A stretch of 64,000 bases of DNA from Pseudoalteromonas luteoviolacea NCIMB 1942 (GTDB lineage Bacteria; Pseudomonadota; Gammaproteobacteria; Enterobacterales; Alteromonadaceae), in NCBI RefSeq assembly GCF_001625595.1, contig NZ_AUXT01000169.1:1-64000 (forward strand), in the 5' to 3' direction. Under the pieces are notes generated by a model. It made no database searches and had not been told where the DNA came from. It worked only from the letters and a program-made list of their open reading frames with translations. The position numbers were made by a program, and so were the translations under genes. Shown here in pieces: positions 26,760-35,870 of the stretch. Each line of letters opens with the position of its first letter. The first letter of the stretch is position 1.

Positions 26760-28580
26760 ATGTGTGGAATCGTAGGAGCTGTGGCAGAGCGCCCAGTTAA
26801 CCGAATCTTAATTGAAGGTTTAAAACGTTTAGAATACCGCGGCTATGATTCAGCGGGCGTTGCGTTAAGCGATGCTGGCACTTTGAATACCGTTAAAGCG
26901 GTCGGTAAAGTGGCTAACCTTGAAAGCGCATTGGACAGCGCAAACGTAAAAGGTACAACCGGTATTGCACACACACGCTGGGCAACACATGGTGGTGTAA
27001 CCGAAGCGAACGCTCACCCACATTTATCAAATGAGCAAATCGCACTTGTGCATAATGGCATCATTGAAAACCACGAAGCATTGCGTGTTGCACTGCGAGA
27101 TGACGGTTATACCTTCTTATCGGATACAGATACAGAAGTTATGGTGCACCTTATTCACCAATTACGCCAACAGCATAAGACGTTACTTGAGGCTGTTCAG
27201 GCTGCGACCAAACAGTTAGAAGGTGCGTACGGTACGGTTGTATTCGATAAAGATAACGACAACGAAATCATCGTGGCACGTTCAGGTAGCCCACTGGTTA
27301 TCGGTTTAGGCCTTGGTGAAAACTTTATCGCTTCTGATCAGCTGGCATTGTTACCTGTTACACGTAGCTTTATCTTCCTAGAAGAAGGCGATGTTGCGCG
27401 TATTACACGTGATACGGTTGAAATCTTTGACGTTGAGGGTAACCCGGTTGAGCGTGAAGTCGTTGAGTCAAACATCACGCAAGATGCTTCTGGTAAAGGT
27501 GAATACCGTCACTACATGCTAAAAGAGATTTACGAGCAACCAATGGCTGTTCGTAATACCCTTGAAGGCCGCCTTGAAAATGACAAAGTAGCGATTGACG
27601 CGTTTGGTGACAGCGCGAACCAGATCTTTAAAGACGTGAAGCATGTACAAATCATCGCATGCGGTACGTCATACCACTCGGGTATGGTTGCACGCTACTG
27701 GCTTGAGCAATTTGCAGGCGTGAGCTGCAATGTAGAAATTGCGTCAGAATTCCGCTATCGTGAGTCGTTTGTACACGAAAATAGCCTACTTGTGACAATT
27801 TCTCAGTCTGGTGAAACAGCAGATACATTGGCAGCGTTACGCTTGGCAAAAGAGCAAGGCTACATGGCCTCTATGACCATCTGTAACGTACCTGGATCGT
27901 CGTTAGTGCGCGAGTCAGACTTGGCATTTATGACCAAAGCGGGCGCAGAAATCGGTGTTGCTTCAACCAAAGCATTTACTACGCAGCTTGTTGGTTTATT
28001 AATGCTAACCGCTTCTATCGCGCAAGAAAAAGGCCGCGATCAAAGCGTCATTGTTAACGCAATCAAGACGCTACCTAACAAGCTGGAAGAAGCACTGAGC
28101 ATGGCTGACGGTATTGAAGCGCTGGCTGAGGAGTTTGCAGACAAGCATCACTCGCTATTCCTGGGTCGTGGTTCTCAATACCCAATCGCGATGGAAGGTG
28201 CATTAAAGCTTAAAGAGATCTCATATATTCACGCAGAAGCGTACGCGGCAGGTGAATTAAAGCACGGTCCACTGGCGCTTATTGACGCTGATATGCCTAT
28301 CATTGTTGTTGCACCAAACAACGAACTACTTGAAAAGCTTAAATCAAACGTTGAAGAAGTGCGTGCACGCGGCGGTATTATCTATGTATTCGCTGACAAA
28401 GACTCAGCATTTGCATCAGATGACACAATGCGTGTAATGAACGTGAACCACGTAGAAGACATCATTGCACCTGTTGTATATACAATCCCACTACAGCTGT
28501 TGTCATACTATGTTGCTGTTATTAAAGGCACTGACGTTGACCAACCACGTAACCTAGCGAAATCGGTAACGGTTGAGTAA
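26760..28580 (+). CDS. glmS: Glutamine-fructose-6-phosphate aminotransferase (isomerizing)
   Basis: GlmS makes glucosamine-6-phosphate from fructose-6-phosphate and glutamine, the first step toward UDP-GlcNAc. The N-terminal amidotransferase has the catalytic Cys as residue 2 (MCGIVGAV). Two SIS domains follow, with the motifs [23 protein letters not shown] and ASTKAFTTQ. The C terminus is LAKSVTVE, the end used by Tn7 targeting proteins. At 606 residues it has the normal length. Codon use is more optimised than in its neighbours, consistent with high expression. A mobile island begins 15 bases after the repeat-bearing 3' region. Confidence 0.98.
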   Translation: MCGIVGAVAERPVNRILIEGLKRLEYRGYDSAGVALSDAGTLNTVKAVGKVANLESALDSANVKGTTGIAHTRWATHGGVTEANAHPHLSNEQIALVHNGIIENHEALRVALRDDGYTFLSDTDTEVMVHLIHQLRQQHKTLLEAVQAATKQLEGAYGTVVFDKDNDNEIIVARSGSPLVIGLGLGENFIASDQLALLPVTRSFIFLEEGDVARITRDTVEIFDVEGNPVEREVVESNITQDASGKGEYRHYMLKEIYEQPMAVRNTLEGRLENDKVAIDAFGDSANQIFKDVKHVQIIACGTSYHSGMVARYWLEQFAGVSCNVEIASEFRYRESFVHENSLLVTISQSGETADTLAALRLAKEQGYMASMTICNVPGSSLVRESDLAFMTKAGAEIGVASTKAFTTQLVGLLMLTASIAQEKGRDQSVIVNAIKTLPNKLEEALSMADGIEALAEEFADKHHSLFLGRGSQYPIAMEGALKLKEISYIHAEAYAAGELKHGPLALIDADMPIIVVAPNNELLEKLKSNVEEVRARGGIIYVFADKDSAFASDDTMRVMNVNHVEDIIAPVVYTIPLQLLSYYVAVIKGTDVDQPRNLAKSVTVE

Positions 28581-28595
28581 TAAGGTTGAATAGAG

Positions 28596-28604
28596 TGAAA
28601 AAGG
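28596..28604 (+). repeat. Left 9-bp direct repeat flanking the island
   Basis: TGAAAAAGG, 16 bases after the glmS stop, is repeated exactly at 38814-38822. In the right copy it runs straight into a strong hairpin terminator. Probable attachment or target repeat of the 28605-38813 island. Confidence 0.6.
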
Positions 28605-28605
28605 T

Positions 28606-28652
28606 TGTGGGTGAATAATAAAGATATACCTACTCTAAAAACATAATCAAAC
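28606..28652 (+). repeat. Left terminal inverted-repeat block of the island
   Basis: Outer motif TGTGGGTGA (28606-28614) and subterminal motif CTAAAAACATAATCAA (28635-28650) recur in inverse orientation at the right end (8 of 9 and 14 of 16 matches). They are separated by similar distances (29 and 27 bases). ATAATCAAAC is also repeated directly at 28738-28747, just before gmtY. These look like recombinase binding sites. Confidence 0.6.
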
Positions 28653-28661
28653 CTAATCTTT

Positions 28662-28694
28662 AGAGCTTATTCTTTCATTGAGTAAGCTCTTTTT
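28662..28694 (+). terminator. Hairpin terminator inside the island's left end
   Basis: AGAGCTTA and TAAGCTCT arms with a 13-base loop, then TTTTT. It now terminates glmS transcription, standing in for the stem at 38816, and prevents read-through into gmtY. Confidence 0.8.
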
Positions 28695-28757
28695 CTTTCA
28701 ATAATTCAAATAATGTACTAAGTAAAAGTATCATCAAATAATCAAACAGTCAGTCAA

Positions 28758-30260
28758 ATGGATATCGTTCGTTTGAATGCCAAAGTTTATCGAAGTAATG
28801 CAGGTGTCTATGAAGAATTACCAGTATTACTGACCGAAGAAGGGGTAGTTGAATCTCACCTGTCCTATTTGCTTGATCACGTTCATGTAAGAAGCCAAAG
28901 TTGGCTTGATAAACAAGTAACGGCTTTAAAATTATTTATTCAATTCCTTGATGCAAATAGTCAATTAGCACTGACTCCAAAAGAATTTTTCAAAGTATTT
29001 GTTCAACAGCTCTATAGTGGAACCATAGGCACAGATGGGTTAGATCCAAGTATGTTATTTTGGATGCCTCGTCGTGTGACTACCGCAAATGCCATCATAA
29101 ATTCACTGGCTAACTATTCCGATTGGTTAAGTGAGAATAGGGATCTTGAGGGATTTTTGAGTATTTCAGATACTGCAAGCTACGATGAACGGATTAATTG
29201 GGCTGCTTGGCACCACAAAAGGAATCGTGCTTTTCTAGCACATACTTGGCAGCTGCCTGATAAAGGCGCAATCAGATATAGACCTGATTATGCAAAAAAA
29301 TCTACAACAGCGCGTATTGAAGCGCCTAAAATTTTTCCGGAAAAGTACTTTGCTCAATTACTTTTTGAGGGGTTTTCAAACTACGGTCATCGGTATGACA
29401 GCAATCTCGGTACCAGATTAAACCTGAGAGATATTTTGATCACTTTGCTGTTAAATGGTGCCGGTTTACGCATGAGTGAGCCTTTTCATCTATACATTCA
29501 AGATGTCACTTTAGACCCCGTAATAGCAAGAGAAACAGGCAAACAAGTTGCGTTGGTACGCATCTATCACCCAGCAGAGGGTACAGCCCCGCATGACTGG
29601 CAGGTTAAGTCGAATGGTCAAGCTAAAACCAGAGAAGGTTATTTAAAAACGAAATATGGATTATTGCCAAGAAATCGATCAGCAGACAGAACTTACCGCG
29701 CTGGTTGGAAAGTAAAAAAACTAGATAATCAGCAGGAAAAATACATTCATGTGCAGTGGTTTCCTCTTATTTTTGGAGAGCTGTTTTATGCGTTTTGGAA
29801 GCTCTACCTTCGACAACTTAGGCATATACCAGTCAATCACCCGTTTGCATTTATTTCTTTGTCAGGTCCACAGGCAGGTCAACCACTTTCAATCACTGCA
29901 TATTATCAAAATCATCAAAGAGCAGTAAAAAGCATCGGTTTAACACCGTCAAAATTGTCTGGTACAAGTCCACATGGCCATCGGCATGCGTATGGTCAGC
30001 GGCTCAAAAACGCGGGTATAGATCCTTTGGTGAGGCGAAACGCACTCCACCATTCAAGTCTCGAGTCGCAACTTGTGTACTGTGAGCCGCAGTTTGATGA
30101 AGTATCGAGCATGTTAATGGAAGCCGATAAGCGATTAGCTTCAGCGGAAACAACGCAACCAGTAGTACGTAACTATTTAGCTCAAGGGTTCGACGATGTT
30201 GATCCACAAGAACTACTTTCTGGGCAAGGCTACCTTGTAAAGGGAGGTGATGATGAGTAA
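28758..30260 (+). CDS. gmtY: Tyrosine recombinase, GmtY-like
   Basis: 500 residues. The catalytic domain is C-terminal: Arg in LLNGAGLRMSEPFHLY (about residue 240), the HxxR box in TSPHGHRHAYGQRL (about 402-415), a His in RRNALHHSSLESQ, and the nucleophile Tyr in QLVYCEP. The N-terminal part (about 1-140) resembles a core-binding domain. The following gene starts inside its last codons (GGAGGTGATGATGAG serves as both coding and ribosome site). Position, size and coupling match GmtY, the recombinase of the gamma-mobile-trio. It presumably carries out insertion after glmS. The frame is intact. Confidence 0.85.
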   Translation: MDIVRLNAKVYRSNAGVYEELPVLLTEEGVVESHLSYLLDHVHVRSQSWLDKQVTALKLFIQFLDANSQLALTPKEFFKVFVQQLYSGTIGTDGLDPSMLFWMPRRVTTANAIINSLANYSDWLSENRDLEGFLSISDTASYDERINWAAWHHKRNRAFLAHTWQLPDKGAIRYRPDYAKKSTTARIEAPKIFPEKYFAQLLFEGFSNYGHRYDSNLGTRLNLRDILITLLLNGAGLRMSEPFHLYIQDVTLDPVIARETGKQVALVRIYHPAEGTAPHDWQVKSNGQAKTREGYLKTKYGLLPRNRSADRTYRAGWKVKKLDNQQEKYIHVQWFPLIFGELFYAFWKLYLRQLRHIPVNHPFAFISLSGPQAGQPLSITAYYQNHQRAVKSIGLTPSKLSGTSPHGHRHAYGQRLKNAGIDPLVRRNALHHSSLESQLVYCEPQFDEVSSMLMEADKRLASAETTQPVVRNYLAQGFDDVDPQELLSGQGYLVKGGDDE

Positions 30261-32826
30261 GCCTTATTCACCCAATAATGGAATCACCGAAGACATTACA
30301 TTTCAGTGGTTAACTGACATGTATGGTGACGAGTATCGTACTTGGGCAAAGTTATCTAACCGCTGGTTAGCAAGGCAGCACAAAGGTTTGTCATCAAAGA
30401 AAAACGCCTTGAATCGGTTCTATAAGTCTTTCATGGTGCCACTAAATTTAGCCAGTAATCCTTTAACATTTATTGATAGGAGTACACCCGTACCAGACTT
30501 TTTTGAAGAAGCTATCAATCCAAGTAAATCGTACATAGATCCAGTGGGAAAGCGCCAAGCGATAACTTACAACAACTACCTTCAGCAGTTTCTTACTTAT
30601 GTCTTAGAGGAATTGGTTGGGGTGGAAGATGACTTTGGCAACCTCACTATTCCGCATAAGTATCGCAATCCATTCTCGATAAAGCGTAGAACAGGATTGG
30701 AAGTGGCTGAAACAGTTAGAACACCACTCCCATACAAGTACATTCAAGAACTGCGATAGATCATCTGCCCAGAAAAAGCTGACTCGTTTAAAGATTGGGG
30801 ATGGGCGCAAAAAGCAGGAGATGCGATTAGCCAAGGGAAATATGGGGGTGATTGGTTTGAAGTAACACCAACCGATATTGATTATGCTGATCCAAACTGT
30901 GTGTGGCGTGAGCGTATTATTCCCAAAGGAAAAAGTTATGGTGGCATAACCCTGTACAAAGATAAAAAAGTGTATGAATTGTGGTGTCCTGCTTCAGCGG
31001 TTGCTTTATATCTAAAGCTAGAACTGCCATTGAGAACAGCACAAGTCCGCTGGTTAGACTCAGGTGAAGCTGATTTATGGCGATATCAAAATGGATCTTG
31101 GGTTAAAAATACAGGAAAGTTAGCACCAGCTACTAAATTGGACTTATCTCGTTACTCGATAGGTCGAGGTGTGTTTAGGTGTGTTCAAAGTGCTGAAAGT
31201 GACTCAAGTGCGCTTTTTATCAATACGAATAAGACCTCAGATATCCTGAAAGATGGATTATCAAAAGGCTACACAATTCCTTGGCAACATGAGCGAGTTT
31301 TGAAGTGGCTTGAGCTGCTTAGGAACTGGCAAGAAAAGTACAACCCAATTGAAAGGCCAACTCAATGGTCGGAACTAAAGCGCAAGCATTTAGGGGACAT
31401 AAAAAGTAAAGCGCAATTGGAAGAGATGATACCAACTTGCTTTTTATTTAGACACCGCTCTTCAATTTCTGAGTACGATTTCAAGTGCCCAATAAGCGAT
31501 AAGGAGCCAGCTAGGCTGTGGTTTAAACTTTTGTCTGAGTTGGAACAGCGCTGCGAACAGCGCAGGGAAATGCTTACAGATAATAGCCCTATAAAGTTTG
31601 TAAAACCGAGTCATGGAGACTTTAGAAACTACATTAGCACATACTTTCCATTGCATACATTAAGAGTGTCACTGATCACCAGTTTTGCTTTGGAAGGTGG
31701 TGTGCCAATCCCCGTCCTGTCAAAGTTAGTTGCTGGCCACAGCCGCATCATCATGACTTTGTACTACACCAAAATTGGTCAGGCATATATGAAGAAGGTG
31801 ATGTCGGAAGCTGAAGATAAGTTACGTTTAGCGTCAGAGCAGCAGTTCAAAGAGTTTTTGATTAATACCGAATATAATGATTTGAAGTTAGGCACTGCAT
31901 TTAATGATGATTCAGCGCTGCGAGCTGTGAATGCGGGCTCACAAGTAAGCTGGCAAATAATGGACAAAGGAATATGCCCTGTTGGCTGCCAAGGATGTGA
32001 TAATGGCGGCGAACAAACAGTCAAACTTGGTAATGCGCCGAGCAGCTTTGCTCCTACCCCAAGAGATTTTCAAGGTAACGTAAAAAACTGCGTAAGATGC
32101 CGTTGGTTTATTACTGGACCTGCATTCATGCCTGGTCTTATTGCTCATTTTAATAACCTTAGCTTTGAAGCGAGCGAGGCAGGTGAGCGTCATAATACTT
32201 TTGAAGCTAACCTAGATGTATTGAAGAAAATGAAATTTTCAGCAATGGATGCCAATGAGCCATTTACAAGGGAAGCTGATTTAAAAGCCGCTGAATTTGA
32301 ATATGAAAGAGAAGCTACAAAGGTAGATGCGTTGATGAATGATATGCATGCAACATATCGGTTAATCGCTCAATCTACTCAGATAATGAATAGCACAGAT
32401 GAAACTAAACTACAGTTGCTCAGTGAAAGTGGTTTCTCGGATGTAACTGCTAAGCTTGAAGACAACTCCCAATTAACTCAGCTAGAAATCGTATGCCGCA
32501 ATGCAGCACTTTACCCCTATTACGATGCATCAAAAGCGGTACTCAAGCGCGGCCAAGCGATAGACTTAATGTTGAGAGCCAATGGCCAAGATCCACTGAT
32601 GTTGTATTTACCTGATGAGGATAAGCTTAAAGTAGGCAATCAAATCATGCTCCTCATTGAAAATAGAGTGGGTTCGTTCGACAAAGCCATACAGTTTGTT
32701 GAATCTCAAAGCTCATTGGCAGAGATAGGTTTGCCAAATGCTATCGGGGAATACGTAAAAACTGAACTGAGTAAATCAGCGAACTTAATTGGCTACCTAA
32801 ACCCACATACGACACAAGGAGAGTGA
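30253..32826 (+). pseudogene. gmtZ: GmtZ-like integrase broken by one amber codon
   Basis: The frame is open from 30253 to 32826 except for TAG at 30757-30759 (codon 169), where the context QELR-stop-IICPEKADSF suggests CAG (Gln) mutated to TAG by one C-to-T change. Repaired, the protein would have about 857 residues. The downstream part still has a tyrosine-recombinase-like core (HTLRVSLITSFALEGG, LSKLVAGHSRIIMTLYY) and a Cys-rich segment (CPVGCQGC, NCVRCRW) that may bind zinc. No frameshifts are seen. It starts within the end of gmtY and ends three bases before gmtX. A sequencing error or amber suppression cannot be ruled out; the mutation otherwise truncates it before the catalytic part. 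Confidence 0.8.
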
Positions 32827-32828
32827 AA

Positions 32829-33473
32829 ATGACACCTGATAGTCTATTTACATCGTTATCGAGTCAGTTGGGTACCAGAAAGCAAAGGTCGCTTCAGCTT
32901 ATCCACCAAATATGTGCTGAGCAGCAAGAGCGCAATAGCCATGACTTTTCCATCGCTACGATAGGTAAGCTGTCTAAAGCGCGTGGAGGCCCATCTGAAC
33001 AGGCAATACGCAATAAAAATGGTGATGAATACAGGCAATTGATAGCTTCTTGGCAGTGTACACATAATCACAAAAGGCTTGGTCGTACACCTGTAGAGCA
33101 GCCTCAAAATGTTCTAAAGCTAATAAATGAACCTTCAGTTCGTGCTGAAGTTGGATTAATGCTCGCAGAACTCAAACAGTTAAGGGGCGAAGTTAGGTTA
33201 CTTAAGTCACTCAACAAAGACAAAGTCATCATTGATAAATCTATTCATCTTCGAGGTAGTTCCAATTCAAAGGTAGAGTTACTGCCAGCAATACCACTCT
33301 CAAGCGCCGAGCTACATGCTCTCGAGAACGCAATATCGCCAGCAACATTTGAAAATAATGGTTGGCAAGAAGATCCTAAAGACCACTCAGTCAGAAATCA
33401 GCATGGTAGAAAGGTATTTGAAACAGGGTTTGTGTCAGCCATCAAAACGGTACTCGATCATACAAAAAAGTAG
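32829..33473 (+). CDS. gmtX: GmtX-like third protein of the recombinase trio
   Basis: 214 residues from the ATG at 32829 (an in-frame GTG at 32823 is also possible), with AAGGAGA at good spacing. It is basic and soluble. The N-terminal half has a helix-rich region (RKQRSLQLIHQICAEQQER, TIGKLSKARGGPSEQAIRNKNGDEYRQLIASW) that could bind DNA, similar to accessory proteins of transposon and recombinase modules. A short coiled coil follows (LMLAELKQLRGEVRLLKSL). No catalytic motif is present. It is placed with GmtX by order and size only; function unknown. Confidence 0.75.
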   Translation: MTPDSLFTSLSSQLGTRKQRSLQLIHQICAEQQERNSHDFSIATIGKLSKARGGPSEQAIRNKNGDEYRQLIASWQCTHNHKRLGRTPVEQPQNVLKLINEPSVRAEVGLMLAELKQLRGEVRLLKSLNKDKVIIDKSIHLRGSSNSKVELLPAIPLSSAELHALENAISPATFENNGWQEDPKDHSVRNQHGRKVFETGFVSAIKTVLDHTKK

Positions 33474-33543
33474 TGTAAAGAAAACGGTCATTAACTTTCT
33501 AACGGAGGCATAACACTTCTTTCTTGTCATTACCCTTGCTGAA

Positions 33544-33581
33544 GCGTAAAACAACGCGTAAAGTAATCAACGTAAAGTAAA
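33544..33581 (+). repeat. Triplicate CGTAAA repeats before the serine recombinase
   Basis: CGTAAA occurs three times within 38 bases (GCGTAAAACAA, CGCGTAAAGTAATCAA, CGTAAAGTAAACC), 24-61 bases before the recombinase ATG. Such iterated sites may be the recombinase's own binding or res-like site, or an operator. Inference only. Confidence 0.4.
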
Positions 33582-33604
33582 CCTCCCTTTATTTTAGGAT
33601 TGTG

Positions 33605-34174
33605 ATGAAAATCGGCTATGCGCGAGTAAGCACGGACATACAATCAGAAAGCGCCCAACTAGATGCTTTAAAAGCAGCGGGCTGTGAGCGTATATACAAA
33701 GAAAAATGCAGTGGTAAATCAAAACAACGCCCAGAACTTGAACGTATGATAGATACGTTGCGAGCTGAGGACGTGGTAATTGTCCAACGACTAGATCGAC
33801 TTGGCCGTAGCTTAAAAGATTTAATTGAATTACTTGATGGTTTTAAGTCTGAGCATATCCAGTTTATTAGTCTCAATGAAAACATTGATACAACGACTGC
33901 GGTGGGTGAGCTAGCGTTTCATATGATCGGTTCAATTGCTCAATTTGAGCGTAGATTAATTTCTGAAAGAACTAAAGCAGGTCTTGAAGCTGCGAGAGCT
34001 AGAGGCCGTAAAGGTGGCAGGAAACATAAGCTAACATCAGCTGATGTAAAAAAAGCACAGGCTATGTTATTGGATCCAAATATGACTAAAGCTGAAGTCG
34101 CTAGACATTTTGGTGTTAGCCGGCCGACTTTAAATCAAAGCCTTGCACGCGATTGTTCAGGAGCTGGAAAATAG
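33605..34174 (+). CDS. Serine recombinase (resolvase/invertase family)
   Basis: 189 residues from the ATG at 33605 (the GTG just before it has poor spacing). The N-terminal catalytic domain has the nucleophile Ser in IGYARVSTDIQS, plus GCERIYKEKCSGKSKQRPEL, VQRLDRLGRSLKDLI and the E-helix IAQFERRLISERTKAGLEAARARGRKGGR. The C-terminal HTH has MTKAEVARHFGVSRPTLNQSL. It resembles Pin/Tn3-type proteins. In this island it may resolve or invert DNA, or be a hitchhiking module next to the restriction genes. No invertible segment was identified. Confidence 0.93.
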   Translation: MKIGYARVSTDIQSESAQLDALKAAGCERIYKEKCSGKSKQRPELERMIDTLRAEDVVIVQRLDRLGRSLKDLIELLDGFKSEHIQFISLNENIDTTTAVGELAFHMIGSIAQFERRLISERTKAGLEAARARGRKGGRKHKLTSADVKKAQAMLLDPNMTKAEVARHFGVSRPTLNQSLARDCSGAGK

Positions 34175-34322
34175 TAATGAGATCTTAATTTTTCAAGCTA
34201 CTTGCCAAGAATCTGAAGAAACTCCCATATAAGTTTCGACAATGATTTCAACAAAGTTAAATTCCTATAGGCTAATGGAAACTAGTAAGTTTATAGGTGT
34301 GTGATATTTAAGGAATTAATTA

Positions 34323-35855
34323 ATGCCTGTTTTAAATTGGCTGAACAAAGATGAAGCTGTTGCGACGTCTAAAAAATGTACTTACAGGCTGCTGGAGGAA
34401 ATACCAGAGCTCTCCTATGGTGATGCAGAGAATCAAAACCTGTTGATTCAAGGTGATAACCTCGAAGCGCTTAAAGCTTTGATCCCTCACTATGCAGGGA
34501 AAGTGAAATGTATATTTATCGATCCTCCTTATAATACTAAATCAGCATTTGAGCATTATGACGATAATTTAGAGCATAGTCTGTGGCTCTCGATGATATA
34601 TCCTCGGTTGGAGTTATTGAGAGAATTACTTGCTGAAAATGGCTCTATATGGATAACGCTTGATGATAACGAGGCGCACTACTTAAAGGTGATGTGTGAT
34701 GAAGTTTTTGGGCGAAATAATTTCGTATCAAATGTAGTGTGGCAGAAAAAGTACTCTAAGCAAAATGATGCTAGGTGGCTCAGCACTAGTCACGATCATA
34801 TTCTTGTTTACGCTAAAAACAAAGAAAAGTGGACACCAAATAAACTTGAGCGCAGTCAGTCACAGCTAAAAGGGTATAAAAATATTGATAATGACCCAAG
34901 AGGGTTTTGGCAGTCCGTTGTTTATACCTGCTCAAAAAGTAGGAAAGAGCGGCCAAATCTTTACTATCCTATAATTCACCCGAAAACGGGAAAAGAAATC
35001 TTTCCGAATGAAAATCGTGTTTGGGCTTATAGTCAAGAACGTCACATGATGCATAAGGAGGATAACCTTCTATGGTGGGGAGAAGATCAAGAGAAGGACA
35101 AACCTAGGTTAAAATCATTTTTAAATAAAGTTGGTAGTGGAATTGTACCTGATACTCTTTGGCTACGAGAGGATTCTGGTGATAATCAAGATGCCAAACG
35201 AGAAGTTAGACTCTTACAGCCGGATAGTGAGTTTAGCACACCAAAGCCAGAGAAATTAATCTCAAAAGTACTAAATATAGCAACGAGCGAAGGTGATCTA
35301 GTACTTGATTCATTTTTAGGATCTGGGACGACTGCAGCTGTCGCTCATAAAATGAATCGTAACTATATTGGTATTGAAATAGGAGATCATGCGACCACTC
35401 ACTGCCAGTTAAGAATGCGTAAAGTTATAGATGGTGAAGGTGGCGGTATATCTAAGTCAACTACTTGGCAAGGCGGTGGAGGTTTTGGCTTCTATCAATT
35501 AGGGGAAGCCGTATTCGACGAGTATGGTTGCCTCAATACCAATATTAAGTTTCCAACCTTAGCGTCACATATTTGGTATTTGGAAACGAAAACACCGCTC
35601 AGTAATAAAGGGGATACACCATTACTGGGAGTTTATAACGATACAGCATATTACTTGCTTTATAACGGCATTTTAGGTGATCGTCGTCCAGCAGGTGGAA
35701 ATGTACTGACAAGCAAAGTGCTCAATAACTTACCGGACATCGACAAACATGAACGCATCGTGATCTACGGTGAATCAAGCCGTTTAGGTGAAGCTCGCTT
35801 GAAACAAGCGAATATTACTTTCAAGCAAATTCCATATGACGTCGGCACTCTTTGA
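34323..35855 (+). CDS. Type III-like DNA adenine methyltransferase (Mod)
   Basis: 510 residues. Motif IV DPPY (Asp67, FIDPPYNTKSAF) precedes motif I (about residue 330, DSFLGSGTTAAVA), the beta-class order of N6-adenine methyltransferases used as Mod subunits. Target recognition would lie between them. The C terminus carries an extra beta-rich part. The res gene begins 15 bases downstream. Together they should methylate and defend a short asymmetric site. The ATG has a TAAGGA site. It is island cargo. The recognition sequence cannot be read from the protein. Confidence 0.92.
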   Translation: MPVLNWLNKDEAVATSKKCTYRLLEEIPELSYGDAENQNLLIQGDNLEALKALIPHYAGKVKCIFIDPPYNTKSAFEHYDDNLEHSLWLSMIYPRLELLRELLAENGSIWITLDDNEAHYLKVMCDEVFGRNNFVSNVVWQKKYSKQNDARWLSTSHDHILVYAKNKEKWTPNKLERSQSQLKGYKNIDNDPRGFWQSVVYTCSKSRKERPNLYYPIIHPKTGKEIFPNENRVWAYSQERHMMHKEDNLLWWGEDQEKDKPRLKSFLNKVGSGIVPDTLWLREDSGDNQDAKREVRLLQPDSEFSTPKPEKLISKVLNIATSEGDLVLDSFLGSGTTAAVAHKMNRNYIGIEIGDHATTHCQLRMRKVIDGEGGGISKSTTWQGGGGFGFYQLGEAVFDEYGCLNTNIKFPTLASHIWYLETKTPLSNKGDTPLLGVYNDTAYYLLYNGILGDRRPAGGNVLTSKVLNNLPDIDKHERIVIYGESSRLGEARLKQANITFKQIPYDVGTL

Positions 35856-35870
35856 TAAGGAATCAACATA

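Noticed and set aside
28580..28760. Tn7-type insertion at the glmS 3' end
   Set aside because: The position fits attTn7, but no TnsA-E homologues or Tn7 end repeats are present; tyrosine-recombinase trio genes and different end repeats are.
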